The position numbers and the translations under genes are program-made. Under the pieces are notes generated by a model. It did not search any database. It had not been told where the DNA came from and worked only from the letters and a program-made list of their open reading frames with translations. From the NCBI GenBank assembly GCA_964422365.1, contig CAYRAV010000005.1:1-64000 (forward strand): 64,000 nt of DNA, given 5' to 3'. Positions 53,511 to 61,763 of this stretch are shown one piece after another (the stretch's first letter is position 1; each line of letters begins with the position of its first letter). The DNA comes from CAYRAV01 sp964422365 (GTDB taxonomy: Bacteria; Bacillota; Clostridia; Lachnospirales; Lachnospiraceae).

Positions 53511-53995
53511 TTTTCTATCGCTCTTTTCGTTTTTTCTATTGATTCCATGCTGTTACCCATAGATTCTTTTGCAAATTCAGGAGTATAATACTCCATAATC
53601 AACTCCTCCAGCACTGTCATATTCAGCCGCCTTATGTCCTCAAGTGTATAATTCTGCACCTTAATGCCTGTTACATCATAAACAAATCTACGTATGCACA
53701 TACTCATCTGCTGATATGCATCTCTTGTTGTGAGTTGATTGCTGCATAAATCACTTTTTATTTTTTCCAATTCCCTAATATAGTTTGCCTTAATCTGTGC
53801 TATATCTGCCCAAGTACGCTGTTTTACAACTACCTTTTCTATTGCTTTCTTATGTTTTCCCAGCCTCATTCTTTTTCGAATAAGCAGGTATATCAAATAC
53901 CCTGCGAGAATTATTCCTATCACAATAATAGGCCAGATAGCATAGGAAAATGGCTCTTGTAATTCCACTGTTGTTTTCATATTACCTCTTTTCAT
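53486..53995 (-). CDS. DUF4381-like single-pass membrane protein
   Basis: 169 residues. One membrane helix at about 20-37 (IWPIIVIGIILAGYLIYLL), then a cytosolic helical domain with YIRELEKIKSDLC, YQQMSMCIRRFVYDVTGI and LRRLNM. The position between the DUF58 and vWA genes, overlapping both (14 and 25 nt), is that of DUF4381 genes in MoxR operons. The family match is by context and general shape rather than a recognised motif. Confidence 0.7.
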   Translation of the reverse strand: MKRGNMKTTVELQEPFSYAIWPIIVIGIILAGYLIYLLIRKRMRLGKHKKAIEKVVVKQRTWADIAQIKANYIRELEKIKSDLCSNQLTTRDAYQQMSMCIRRFVYDVTGIKVQNYTLEDIRRLNMTVLEELIMEYYTPEFAKESMGNSMESIEKTKRAIEKWNSKINL

Positions 53996-54866
53996 ATTTA
54001 TGCTTATGAAGCAGTTCTAACAATTTTATATCAATATCTTTTCTATGATCAATTGTAACAATTGCGATACCAAAATGTTTTAACTTTTCTACACATTCTT
54101 TATATACCGCTTTCCTTCTTTTTTCCTGAAGTTTTATAAGTTTTTTATTGCTGGTAAAAAACTCTGGCAAATACCTTTCTTCATTCATATTATATACCAT
54201 TTTTCCTGCCATATCTGCATCGCTAATACGGACAAGCAATATATCATGTTGGATAAGAAGCCTTTTCAAGGTAGTTTCTGAAATTTCACGAATCCCTTCC
54301 ATATCCGTCACGATAATTAAAATCATCCTCCTTCTAAAATTGCGGACAATATAATCCAATGTTTTATCTATGCTTGACCGATTTTGCATTGTAACACTTT
54401 TATGATAATGCTCTAGTATGTTTTCTATATTCATAAGTCCTGTTTTAAACGGAAAATGCTTTACTGACTGCTCCGTAGAATAAATAGCACCAACATAATC
54501 TCCATTTTGATTGACAAGACATGCCAGTGTGCCCGCACTGATAAGGGCTGTTTCGTGTTTTTCCTCAAGATCTTTCGTATCTGCAAGCATTCTTCGGTTT
54601 GTATCCATCACAAACATGATATTATGCTTTTTCTCTGCAATATATTGTTTCACAAGCATTTTTTGACTTCGTGCTGATGCTTTCCAGTCTATATCTTTTC
54701 TATCATCCCCAACAACATATTCTCTAAGTTCATCAAAATTCATACTTTTGCCCTTATAGACAGAATGATAAGAACCATCTAAAATTCTGGAAGTTACTCT
54801 GTTAGTGGATATCTTTTTATACCGCTTTAGATTCGCCTGTATCTGTGTAATATACTTCATTCTCAT
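53982..54866 (-). CDS. DUF58 protein of a MoxR system
   Basis: 294 residues. Contains YHSVYKGKSMNFDELREYVVG, DDRKDIDWKASARSQKMLVKQY, the hallmark of DUF58, followed by a degenerate vWA-like fold (IMFVMDTNRRM). It overlaps the MoxR gene by 4 nt (ATGA) and the next gene by 14 nt. In MoxR operons this protein nearly always accompanies the AAA ATPase and the vWA proteins. No membrane helix is seen. Confidence 0.92.
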   Translation of the reverse strand: MRMKYITQIQANLKRYKKISTNRVTSRILDGSYHSVYKGKSMNFDELREYVVGDDRKDIDWKASARSQKMLVKQYIAEKKHNIMFVMDTNRRMLADTKDLEEKHETALISAGTLACLVNQNGDYVGAIYSTEQSVKHFPFKTGLMNIENILEHYHKSVTMQNRSSIDKTLDYIVRNFRRRMILIIVTDMEGIREISETTLKRLLIQHDILLVRISDADMAGKMVYNMNEERYLPEFFTSNKKLIKLQEKRRKAVYKECVEKLKHFGIAIVTIDHRKDIDIKLLELLHKHKYEKR

Positions 54867-55855
54867 GGTGTTTTAACCGCCCCTACAATTTCATCAATAA
54901 TGGTTTCTTCTTTGATGCCATCAGCCATTGCTGCAAAATTCAACATAATCCGGTGTCCCAGCACAGAATACCGCATAGCTTTCACATCCTCTGGAATACA
55001 ATATCCTCTTCCATTGGTAAGTGCTACTGCTTTTGCAACTTCCATAAATGCAATGGCTGCTCTTGTACTTGCCCCCATTGCTACATATTGAGATAATGTT
55101 TGGGGAAGAATCTGTTGTACCATTCTTGATGCTTGTACAATATTAACAATATATCGCTTAATAGATGAGTCCATATACACCTTTTTACAAAGTTCCTGTA
55201 AAAATAATATCTCATCCAGATTTGTTACCGCATAACCTTTTGAAAATACATCTGCCTCAATTCGATTGAGAATCTCCATTTCACACTCTGTATTAGGATA
55301 CCCCAGCTTAACCTTTAAAAGAAATCGATCAAGCTGAGCCTCCGAGAGCACATAAGTTCCTTCCTCCTCAATAGGATTTTGTGTAGCTATTACTACAAAT
55401 GGATTTGGAAGCTGGTAAGTCTGTCCGCCAATACTTACTTCATGTTCCTGCATCGCCTCAAGCATAGCACTCTGTGTCTTTGCACTGGAACGGTTCACTT
55501 CATCTAACAACACAAAGTTCGCATTGACAGGCCCTAATTTATTTTCAAATGTATTTGTAGACATATTAAAAATCTGTGTACCAATAATGTCACTTGGCAA
55601 AAGATCCGGTGTACACTGAATTCTCGAGAACTGTCCATTCACAGCCTCTGTCATAACTTTCGCAGCTGTGGTCTTTGCCAATCCCGGAACAGACTCCAAA
55701 AGGATATGTCCGTTGGTCATTAAAGATATCAGAAGGGCATATCCCAAATAGGACTGACCTACTACTTTGCTTTCATAATAGCCCTTAATTTTCTGAATCG
55801 TCCTCAATGCGTTATCCAATTCTTCTTTTGTAATTTGTATCATTTCTGTCTGCAT
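54863..55855 (-). CDS. MoxR-family AAA+ ATPase
   Basis: 330 residues. Walker A ESVPGLAKTTAAK (about 57-69), Walker B VLLDEVNRSS with AKTQSAMLEAMQE, sensor 1 VIATQNPIEEEGTY and arginine-finger region EAQLDRFLLKVKLGYP, as in MoxR. It acts as a chaperone ATPase for the vWA proteins encoded downstream. First gene of the operon. The 133 nt upstream hold a 71-bp MITE (55919-55989) that separates it from the membrane zinc-ribbon gene. Confidence 0.95.
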   Translation of the reverse strand: MQTEMIQITKEELDNALRTIQKIKGYYESKVVGQSYLGYALLISLMTNGHILLESVPGLAKTTAAKVMTEAVNGQFSRIQCTPDLLPSDIIGTQIFNMSTNTFENKLGPVNANFVLLDEVNRSSAKTQSAMLEAMQEHEVSIGGQTYQLPNPFVVIATQNPIEEEGTYVLSEAQLDRFLLKVKLGYPNTECEMEILNRIEADVFSKGYAVTNLDEILFLQELCKKVYMDSSIKRYIVNIVQASRMVQQILPQTLSQYVAMGASTRAAIAFMEVAKAVALTNGRGYCIPEDVKAMRYSVLGHRIMLNFAAMADGIKEETIIDEIVGAVKTP

Positions 55856-55918
55856 AGTTCCTCCTAATATTCACTGTTATGTCTGGATATACTGTGTGCC
55901 AAACATATTTTTGCTCTA

Positions 55919-55989
55919 AAGCATGTTTGAAAATTCATTGCCATAAATTGTGGCACACATCTTGTAACAAGTAATTTTCAAACACGCTC
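55919..55989. mobile_element. 71-bp MITE, both ends, minimal centre
   Basis: Ends AAGCATGTTTGAAAATTC and TTTTCAAACACGCTC, flanked by TA at 55917-55918 and 55990-55991. The centre keeps only TTGCCATAAATTGTGG..CACATCTTGTAACAAG. The TA plus first G of the right end, read on the minus strand, is the TAG stop of the gene at 55989-56960. Confidence 0.8.
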
Positions 55990-56960
55990 TAACGCACATT
56001 TGGATTCGGTGTTACTGTATCAATAACCTGATCAATCTGATTAACTTTTCCTTGATTTGTCTTACTGATTTGCCCCCACTGTATCATAATTCCAATTGCC
56101 ACAAACAAAAAGCATAATAATGTATCTGAATTTACAGTTAATTTTACCCATGTGTCAAAGGTCATCAATCTGCCAAAATACAGGTCTGCTGCCTCCTTTA
56201 TTTTTATCCCATCTGTCAATACATACTGCATCATTATTACAACAATGTTCATAACATAAATGCTGACAAGGGAAAGTATCACTGTTAATCCAACTACAAA
56301 CTTTGTTAATTTTCCCCACAATAATTTATATCCAAAATAAATGCAGATTGGTATAATTGTAAAAAATGCAGCATAAATTTTTCCTGTATAATAGATAGAT
56401 AGCACACATGGAAGAATACCTACTGCTAATCCGAATACAGCTCCTATGATACCAGTCAAATAAGTGCCCTTTCTTTGATTGGTTTCTGTCTTTGCATGAA
56501 TCCGATTCATCTCCTGCTGCAGACATTCTCTGTGTACAGGCTGGCATATCCCATTTAAAATTGCAAAAGAATCCGAATCTTCCCTGCCGCATACACCACA
56601 GGTGCATGGCGGCTTTTCCTTACTTTCATTTAAAATACAATCCATTTCTTCTATCATTTTTGCAACTCTTGGCAGGGAATTTTCCATAGTATTTTTCAGA
56701 AACATTGTAATTTGAATACGATCATCTCCTGCTGCTACGCTCATATTTAATGTCCGTAACATTGTCTGAATCCTCTGTTTTGCCATCTTCCATCTGTCAC
56801 TTTTTTCATCAAAGACATAAATAAATACTACTTTTCCAAATAACCAGTTTGTTACTTCCACTGAAACAGGGAAGTGCCCGGCACTGCCACATGCCATTCC
56901 TTTTCCAATTACACGCAGTCCCAATTTTTCCATTATTTCATCAAACATTTCCACTTTCAT
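55989..56960 (-). CDS. Membrane protein with zinc-ribbon-like cysteines
   Basis: 323 residues. A soluble N-terminal domain of about 120 residues (KVVFIYVFDEKSDRWKMAKQ) is followed by a Cys/His cluster PPCTCGVCGRE...GICQPVHRECLQ, probably zinc-binding. About four or five membrane helices follow (about 170-320), then a short tail NPNVR. I recognise no family. It lies upstream of the MoxR gene in the same direction and could be part of that unit, but a MITE lies between. Its stop codon is made by the MITE end, so the natural C terminus may have been longer. Confidence 0.75.
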   Translation of the reverse strand: MKVEMFDEIMEKLGLRVIGKGMACGSAGHFPVSVEVTNWLFGKVVFIYVFDEKSDRWKMAKQRIQTMLRTLNMSVAAGDDRIQITMFLKNTMENSLPRVAKMIEEMDCILNESKEKPPCTCGVCGREDSDSFAILNGICQPVHRECLQQEMNRIHAKTETNQRKGTYLTGIIGAVFGLAVGILPCVLSIYYTGKIYAAFFTIIPICIYFGYKLLWGKLTKFVVGLTVILSLVSIYVMNIVVIMMQYVLTDGIKIKEAADLYFGRLMTFDTWVKLTVNSDTLLCFLFVAIGIMIQWGQISKTNQGKVNQIDQVIDTVTPNPNVR

Positions 56961-57065
56961 AATATGCGCTCCTATTCCATCAACTTATCATGCAAATGCA
57001 AATATCTTATATTGTTATTCATTCATGAGGAAATATCAGCATTCTGTCACACACACATAATATAT

Positions 57066-57103
57066 AACAGCCACATAGAAATTGTCATTTCTATATGGCT
57101 GTT
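57066..57103 (-). terminator. Hairpin after the aldolase gene
   Basis: AACAGCCACATAGAAAT / ATTTCTATATGGCTGTT, a 17-bp stem with one mismatch and a 4-nt loop, about 45 nt after the aldolase stop (57146). U-rich sequence follows only weakly. Confidence 0.65.
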
Positions 57104-57145
57104 TCTTATAAGTATCATTCGCTACTATTGTCACCTCAAAGAAAA

Positions 57146-58015
57146 TCAGAATGCTTTTCCTACTGATCCAAATAATTCCATTTTTTCCTTAACAGTTGCT
57201 TTGATTGCTTCTGTACCAGGTGCTAATAATTTACGTGGATCAAATCCTTTGCCTTGTTGATCTTTTCCAGCTTCTACATATTCACGTGTTGCAGCTGCAA
57301 AAGATAGCTGGCATTCTGTATTTACGTTGATTTTTGCTACACCTAAAGAGATCGCTTTTTTAATCATATCAGCCGGAATACCTGTACCTCCATGAAGTAC
57401 TAATGGCATATCTCCTGTTTTCTGCTGAATTGCATCTAATGTTTCAAAACTAAGACCTGCCCAGTTTTCAGGATACTTACCATGAATGTTTCCAATACCT
57501 GCTGCAAGCATTGTTACCCCAAGATCTGCGATGCTCTTACATTCATCCGGATCTGCACATTCACCTGCACCAACAACTCCATCCTCTTCTCCACCGATAG
57601 ATCCAACTTCTGCTTCAATGGAAATTCCCAAAACATCGCAAGCATTTACTAACTCTGTTGTTTTAGCAATATTTTCTTCAATTGAATAATGAGAACCATC
57701 AAACATTACGGAAGAGAAACCTGCATTGATACAAGCTTTTGCTCCTTCAAAGCTGCCATGATCTAAGTGGAGTGCAACTGGTACTGTGATGTTTAGTTCT
57801 TCTAACATACCATTTACCATTCCAACAACAGTTTTGTATCCGCACATATATTTTCCTGCACCTTCAGATACACCTAAAATCACTGGAGATTTTAATTCTT
57901 CTGCTGTTAATAAGATTGCTTTTGTCCATTCTAAGTTATTGATATTGAACTGACCTACTGCGTATTTTCCTGCTTTTGCTTTTGTAAGCATTTCTTTTGC
58001 CGATACTAATGCCAT
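57146..58015 (-). CDS. fba: Class II fructose-bisphosphate aldolase
   Basis: 289 residues. A zinc-dependent aldolase cleaving fructose-1,6-bisphosphate to dihydroxyacetone phosphate and glyceraldehyde-3-phosphate. Motifs: LHLDHGS with the zinc His and Asp, SVMFDGSHYS, AEVGSIGGEED, GNIHGKYP, LHGGTGIP, NVNTECQ. I start at the ATG at 58015 (MALVSAKEML) with GGAGGAA upstream. The open frame reaches 58126, but that extra part has no such site and is rich in rare residues. Stand-alone gene with its own terminator. Confidence 0.95.
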   Translation of the reverse strand: MALVSAKEMLTKAKAGKYAVGQFNINNLEWTKAILLTAEELKSPVILGVSEGAGKYMCGYKTVVGMVNGMLEELNITVPVALHLDHGSFEGAKACINAGFSSVMFDGSHYSIEENIAKTTELVNACDVLGISIEAEVGSIGGEEDGVVGAGECADPDECKSIADLGVTMLAAGIGNIHGKYPENWAGLSFETLDAIQQKTGDMPLVLHGGTGIPADMIKKAISLGVAKINVNTECQLSFAAATREYVEAGKDQQGKGFDPRKLLAPGTEAIKATVKEKMELFGSVGKAF

Positions 58016-58157
58016 TGTATCATTCCTCCATTTAAAATAATATTTTGTGTGCGTATATTCACATTTCATTGCTATTATAACCCATTTTTTCCAAAAATGA
58101 AATAGTTTCTTGCAATTTTTCAACATTTATTATTACAACAATGATAATGGTTGTATC

Positions 58158-59393
58158 TTAGTGACAACTTCCTCCACAGCCGCAACTGCCTTCCTGATCA
58201 TGATGATTGCAGGATGCCGTTTCGCTTGTCATTAAGCTGCCATCTAAAAACGCAGCTGTAACTACATCTACGTCCCCTGTCTGTCCTGGAATAACGGCTA
58301 TATTTTCTTGTAACAGCCCATCCATTGCCGGTGCACCAATACCTCCGCAGATTAACACATCAACATCATTTGCTTTCATTAATTTCACTGCTTCACTATG
58401 ACCTTTTCCTTCATTTGTAATTGTTGTTTTTTCTAATAATTTTCCATCTTCTACGTTATATAGTGTAAATTTCCCACAACTTCCAAAATGTCCAAATACT
58501 TTTCCGTTATCATCTGTTGCAACCGCAATTTTTCCAAATTTTCGTTCTGTGTCAACTGTTTCTATTGGACATACAGTTTCCGTAAATGCAACTGCCTCCT
58601 CTAACCAGCTGCCCTGCAGTTCCTCCACTTTACCTTGATCAATTGCAGAGGATATTTCAGAATCTAGTGGTACTTTTGCTAAAACTTTTAAGCCATATTT
58701 GGCTGCTGCTTCCTCTACATGGCTTTCTCCAAATACTTTAATCTGTTCGCCACAGCTTCCACAGGATACATAACTGTAGTTTTCCACGATACCTAAAATT
58801 GGAATATTCATTGCTTTTGCCATGTTTACTGCCTTGCCTACAATCATAGTTACCAATTCCTGTGGAGAAGTTACAATAATAATACCATCTAATGGAAGTG
58901 ACTGAAATGTGGTCAAAGGTACATCACCTGTTCCAGGAGGCATATCTACAAACATATAGTCCACTTCATCCCAAATAACATCTGTCCAAAATTGTTTGAC
59001 TGTATTAGCAATAACAGGCCCCCGCCATACAACTGGCATTTCTTCTTCCTCTAATAACAAGTTAATAGACATTACTTTTGTTCCGTTTTTGGAAAAACAT
59101 GGAAACATTCCCATCTCTGTTCCACTGCACTTTTCATGAATCCCAAATGCCTTTGGAATAGATGGCCCTGTAATATCGGCATCTAAAACAGCCGTTTTAT
59201 AACCTTTTTTCTGCATATTGACTGTCATATAGGAAGTGATAAATGACTTTCCAACACCGCCTTTTCCACTGACAATACCAATGACTCTTTTGATTTTACC
59301 GTATTGATTTGCCGGCACCAGTAAACTTTCTGTCTTTCTTGAACCGCAATTTGATGAACAACTACTACAGCTTCCTTCACAACTTTCACTCAT
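58158..59393 (-). CDS. Mrp/NBP35 ATPase fused to a NifX-like domain
   Basis: 411 residues. N-terminal Cys-rich tail (ESCEGSCSSCSSNC), then an Mrp-type P-loop ATPase: GIVSGKGGVGKS, DADITGPSIPKAFG, PPGTGDVPLT and the bridging cysteines YSYVSCGSCGEQ that hold a shared 4Fe-4S cluster. The C-terminal part, about 110 residues from FGKIAVATDDNGKVFGHFG, is a dinitrogenase iron-molybdenum-cofactor (NifX/NafY) domain, and the protein ends CNHHDQEGSCGCGGSCH, a Cys/His metal tail. This fusion is known in anaerobes and is taken as an iron-sulfur cluster carrier. I start at the ATG at 59393 with AAAGGAG upstream. Confidence 0.92.
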   Translation of the reverse strand: MSESCEGSCSSCSSNCGSRKTESLLVPANQYGKIKRVIGIVSGKGGVGKSFITSYMTVNMQKKGYKTAVLDADITGPSIPKAFGIHEKCSGTEMGMFPCFSKNGTKVMSINLLLEEEEMPVVWRGPVIANTVKQFWTDVIWDEVDYMFVDMPPGTGDVPLTTFQSLPLDGIIIVTSPQELVTMIVGKAVNMAKAMNIPILGIVENYSYVSCGSCGEQIKVFGESHVEEAAAKYGLKVLAKVPLDSEISSAIDQGKVEELQGSWLEEAVAFTETVCPIETVDTERKFGKIAVATDDNGKVFGHFGSCGKFTLYNVEDGKLLEKTTITNEGKGHSEAVKLMKANDVDVLICGGIGAPAMDGLLQENIAVIPGQTGDVDVVTAAFLDGSLMTSETASCNHHDQEGSCGCGGSCH

Positions 59394-59625
59394 GATTTTC
59401 TCTCCTTTTTTCTTTTTCACTTTTTATCTGTGATAAACCATACAAAGTACCAGCCTTTGTTTCATACCTTGTATAAAGATTGACTTATTGTCTATATTCA
59501 CTTTGATATCTTATTGTAGTATATGTATTTTTAAAGATATGCATACCTCTTGCGAAAATGGTTTTCAAAAACATAATCAATCCGCTAAATCAAAGGATGT
59601 TGTAAAAAAATCCTACTAAATGTTC

Positions 59626-59654
59626 ATATTACACTATAATACTGGTAAAGTCAA
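59626..59654 (-). promoter_or_regulatory. Promoter of the Mrp fusion gene
   Basis: Minus strand TTGACT (59654-59649), a 17-nt spacer and TAATAT (59631-59626). This leaves a leader of about 225 nt before the Mrp gene, in which I see no known riboswitch. The remainder of 59394-59770 has no gene. Confidence 0.65.
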
Positions 59655-59756
59655 CAATTCTGCCACAGGTACCGGCATCTAAATTGTAACAGCATCAACA
59701 ACAGGATATATAACCCTTGCCACAGTCACTAAATGTTCATGCGGGCATATTCATTT

Positions 59757-59771
59757 TGCCCAAACACGCTC
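59757..59771. repeat. MITE right-end fragment at a gene's stop codon
   Basis: TTGCCCAAACACGCTC followed by TA at 59772-59773. Read on the minus strand, TA plus G gives the TAG stop of the surface protein gene. The left part of the element is not recognisable. Confidence 0.55.
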
Positions 59772-61180
59772 TAATTTACCTTATAATACTTACATGCATT
59801 TTTATCACTTTTTGCTTCTGCCTTGTATCTGATTCCATCCATTACAAAATAAAATGATACTGTCGTATGATCATGGTCATATGGCACATATAAAGGTCCA
59901 TACTCTATATGATCCTGTATGCTTCTTGTCCATAAAGGTATTCTATAATATGTCAACTCTTCACCTGCTAAACTAAGCGTTTCTTCACTCCATGCATATA
60001 AGGGATATGATTTTCCATTGGTTGTTACAATTGCCCCCTTCTCGACCTTGATATTGACTGCTTCTCTGCTATCAAAGTCTAAACAGAAACACTCTTCACT
60101 TGTGTTGGAAGCAGATTCCACTTGTATGCAAAATTGAAACGGCATCTCCACAGCTTCTAACCGCTCTTCTGGGATTAGTGTTTCGACTGGTTTTTCTGTC
60201 AATATTGGTGCTTTCGTTACAATTGGTACTTCTGATACTACTGGTTTTTCTGTCACAACCGGCTGTAATGTTTCCTCTGCTGTTGCCTCCCTAAAAACAG
60301 CTCCTGTTTCATTATAATTAATAGTGGCTCTGTATCTCTGTGTTCCAATACGGAAATAAAATGTCAAAGTAGAATTTTCATCTGATGTAAGCCAGAATGT
60401 TTCATCTGTATAATTTCCCATTACATACTCTTTCGAATCATATGTAATAATCTTTCCATATGTATCTTCCTCATAGGTAGGTTCAACTTGTTCTAAATCC
60501 CCCTCCTTGCTGCCAAGTATCATAGCGGGATAATCTTTTCCTCTTGTTGTAAGATATGCTTCTGTTTCCACATAAACATCTTCTGCTAAATGATTAATCA
60601 AATGCACCGTCACAAACTGTTCACTTGGTGCATCTGGATCGTATTCGCTCAGATAAAAGTTTAATGCTAAATCTACCTGTTTTCCTGGTGTCTGTGCTGG
60701 TATTGATGTATTAATTGTAACTGGTTTTGGCGATATTTCCGGCAGTATTGGATGCTCTGTTTCAGATGGGATTCTTGTTGGTAAAAATGGTGTTTCTGTT
60801 CCTGTTGGGATTCTTGTCGGTAAAGACGGTACTCCTGTTGCTATTGCTTCTTCCTTTTCTTTTACTCTTATCTTACATGTTAATTTCTTACTGCCTATTT
60901 TTGCTGTGATTTTCGCACTTCCTGCATGCTTTCCTGTTACTTTGCCTTTTGAAGTTACTTTTGCCACATAAGTATTAGAACTTGACCATTTTACTTTTTT
61001 ATTGGTACCTTTTACTTTTAATTGTACTGTTTTCCCTACTTTAATGACTGCACTCTTCTTATTTAATCCTATTGGAGATACTGCAGAAACTGTGTCTGGC
61101 TGAACAGATATCGGTATAATAGCAGCTGCTGCTAATATAACCACAGCCATTGCTGCTATAATTTTTTTGGATCTCATCAT
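59771..61180 (-). CDS. Big_2-containing surface/secreted protein
   Basis: 469 residues. A signal peptide (hydrophobic IIAAMAVVILAAAAIIPI) is followed by one Big_2-type immunoglobulin-like domain (LNKKSAVIKVGKTVQLKVKG, VTGKHAGSAKITAKI) and a Pro/Thr-rich linker with near repeats (PTRIPTGTETPFLPTRIPSE). Two related domains follow (about 165-305 and 340-465), each with a KDYPAM/KSYPL strand and a final strand of the FYFRIGTQRYRATI / FYFVMDGIRYKAEA type, separated by a second repeat linker (TEKPVVSEVPIVTKAP). No sortase motif is seen. The stop is a TAG contributed by a MITE fragment, so the natural C terminus may have been longer. Confidence 0.82.
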   Translation of the reverse strand: MMRSKKIIAAMAVVILAAAAIIPISVQPDTVSAVSPIGLNKKSAVIKVGKTVQLKVKGTNKKVKWSSSNTYVAKVTSKGKVTGKHAGSAKITAKIGSKKLTCKIRVKEKEEAIATGVPSLPTRIPTGTETPFLPTRIPSETEHPILPEISPKPVTINTSIPAQTPGKQVDLALNFYLSEYDPDAPSEQFVTVHLINHLAEDVYVETEAYLTTRGKDYPAMILGSKEGDLEQVEPTYEEDTYGKIITYDSKEYVMGNYTDETFWLTSDENSTLTFYFRIGTQRYRATINYNETGAVFREATAEETLQPVVTEKPVVSEVPIVTKAPILTEKPVETLIPEERLEAVEMPFQFCIQVESASNTSEECFCLDFDSREAVNIKVEKGAIVTTNGKSYPLYAWSEETLSLAGEELTYYRIPLWTRSIQDHIEYGPLYVPYDHDHTTVSFYFVMDGIRYKAEAKSDKNACKYYKVN

Positions 61181-61308
61181 GATTTATTTTCCTCCTGCAT
61201 TTATATTATGTTACCATATCAACTATGAAAAAATAATGTTCCATCTACTCTTAATGAGCAAGCTCTCATGTTCAAATTATACAATGATTTCTACATAGTT
61301 GAATTCTG

Positions 61309-61537
61309 GAGCGTGTTTGAAAATCGCTTGTTACATTGTTACAAGATGTGTGTCACAATTTGTGAGGGATTTAGTTCAAATTTATGAGGTGTAACAGGTT
61401 GTATTGAATAATTTGGGGCAGCATCCATACCTTATTGAACAAGTCCGCCAGCCTGAATTGGCATGGATTTTGATATGCCTGGATAGGTACACAAACCGGG
61501 GCATACAAATTGTGGCAATGAATTTTCAAACACGCTC
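61309..61537. mobile_element. MITE copy, 229 bp, degenerate
   Basis: Ends GAGCGTGTTTGAAAATCG and ATTTTCAAACACGCTC; right flank TA (61538-61539), left flank TG. The internal module is mutated (CTTATTGAACAAGTCCGCC) and has a small extra TTACATTG duplication near the left end. The surrounding gap (61181-61763) holds this element and the rpoD promoter and no gene. Confidence 0.8.
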
Positions 61538-61686
61538 TAGCTACTATATACACTTTTCAAACTAAAATAATGTTGCACAAATTTTTATTTTTTTCTAGCT
61601 TTTTTTTCCACATTATGATAAAATGGTATCTGGTCAATTTTTTACCCATAACGCTAATAGGAACACTTAACCAGATATTTTGTAAG

Positions 61687-61715
61687 TTTACTGGTGTTTT
61701 TATCATATATAATAT
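61687..61715 (+). promoter_or_regulatory. Promoter of rpoD
   Basis: TTTACT (61687-61692), a 17-nt spacer and TAATAT (61710-61715), about 45 nt before the rpoD ATG. The same TTTACT-17 arrangement occurs before cbiA. Confidence 0.55.
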
Positions 61716-61763
61716 ATTTTAGTGTGGGAATGTATTGATTTATTGCAAAAATGGAGGGCAACA

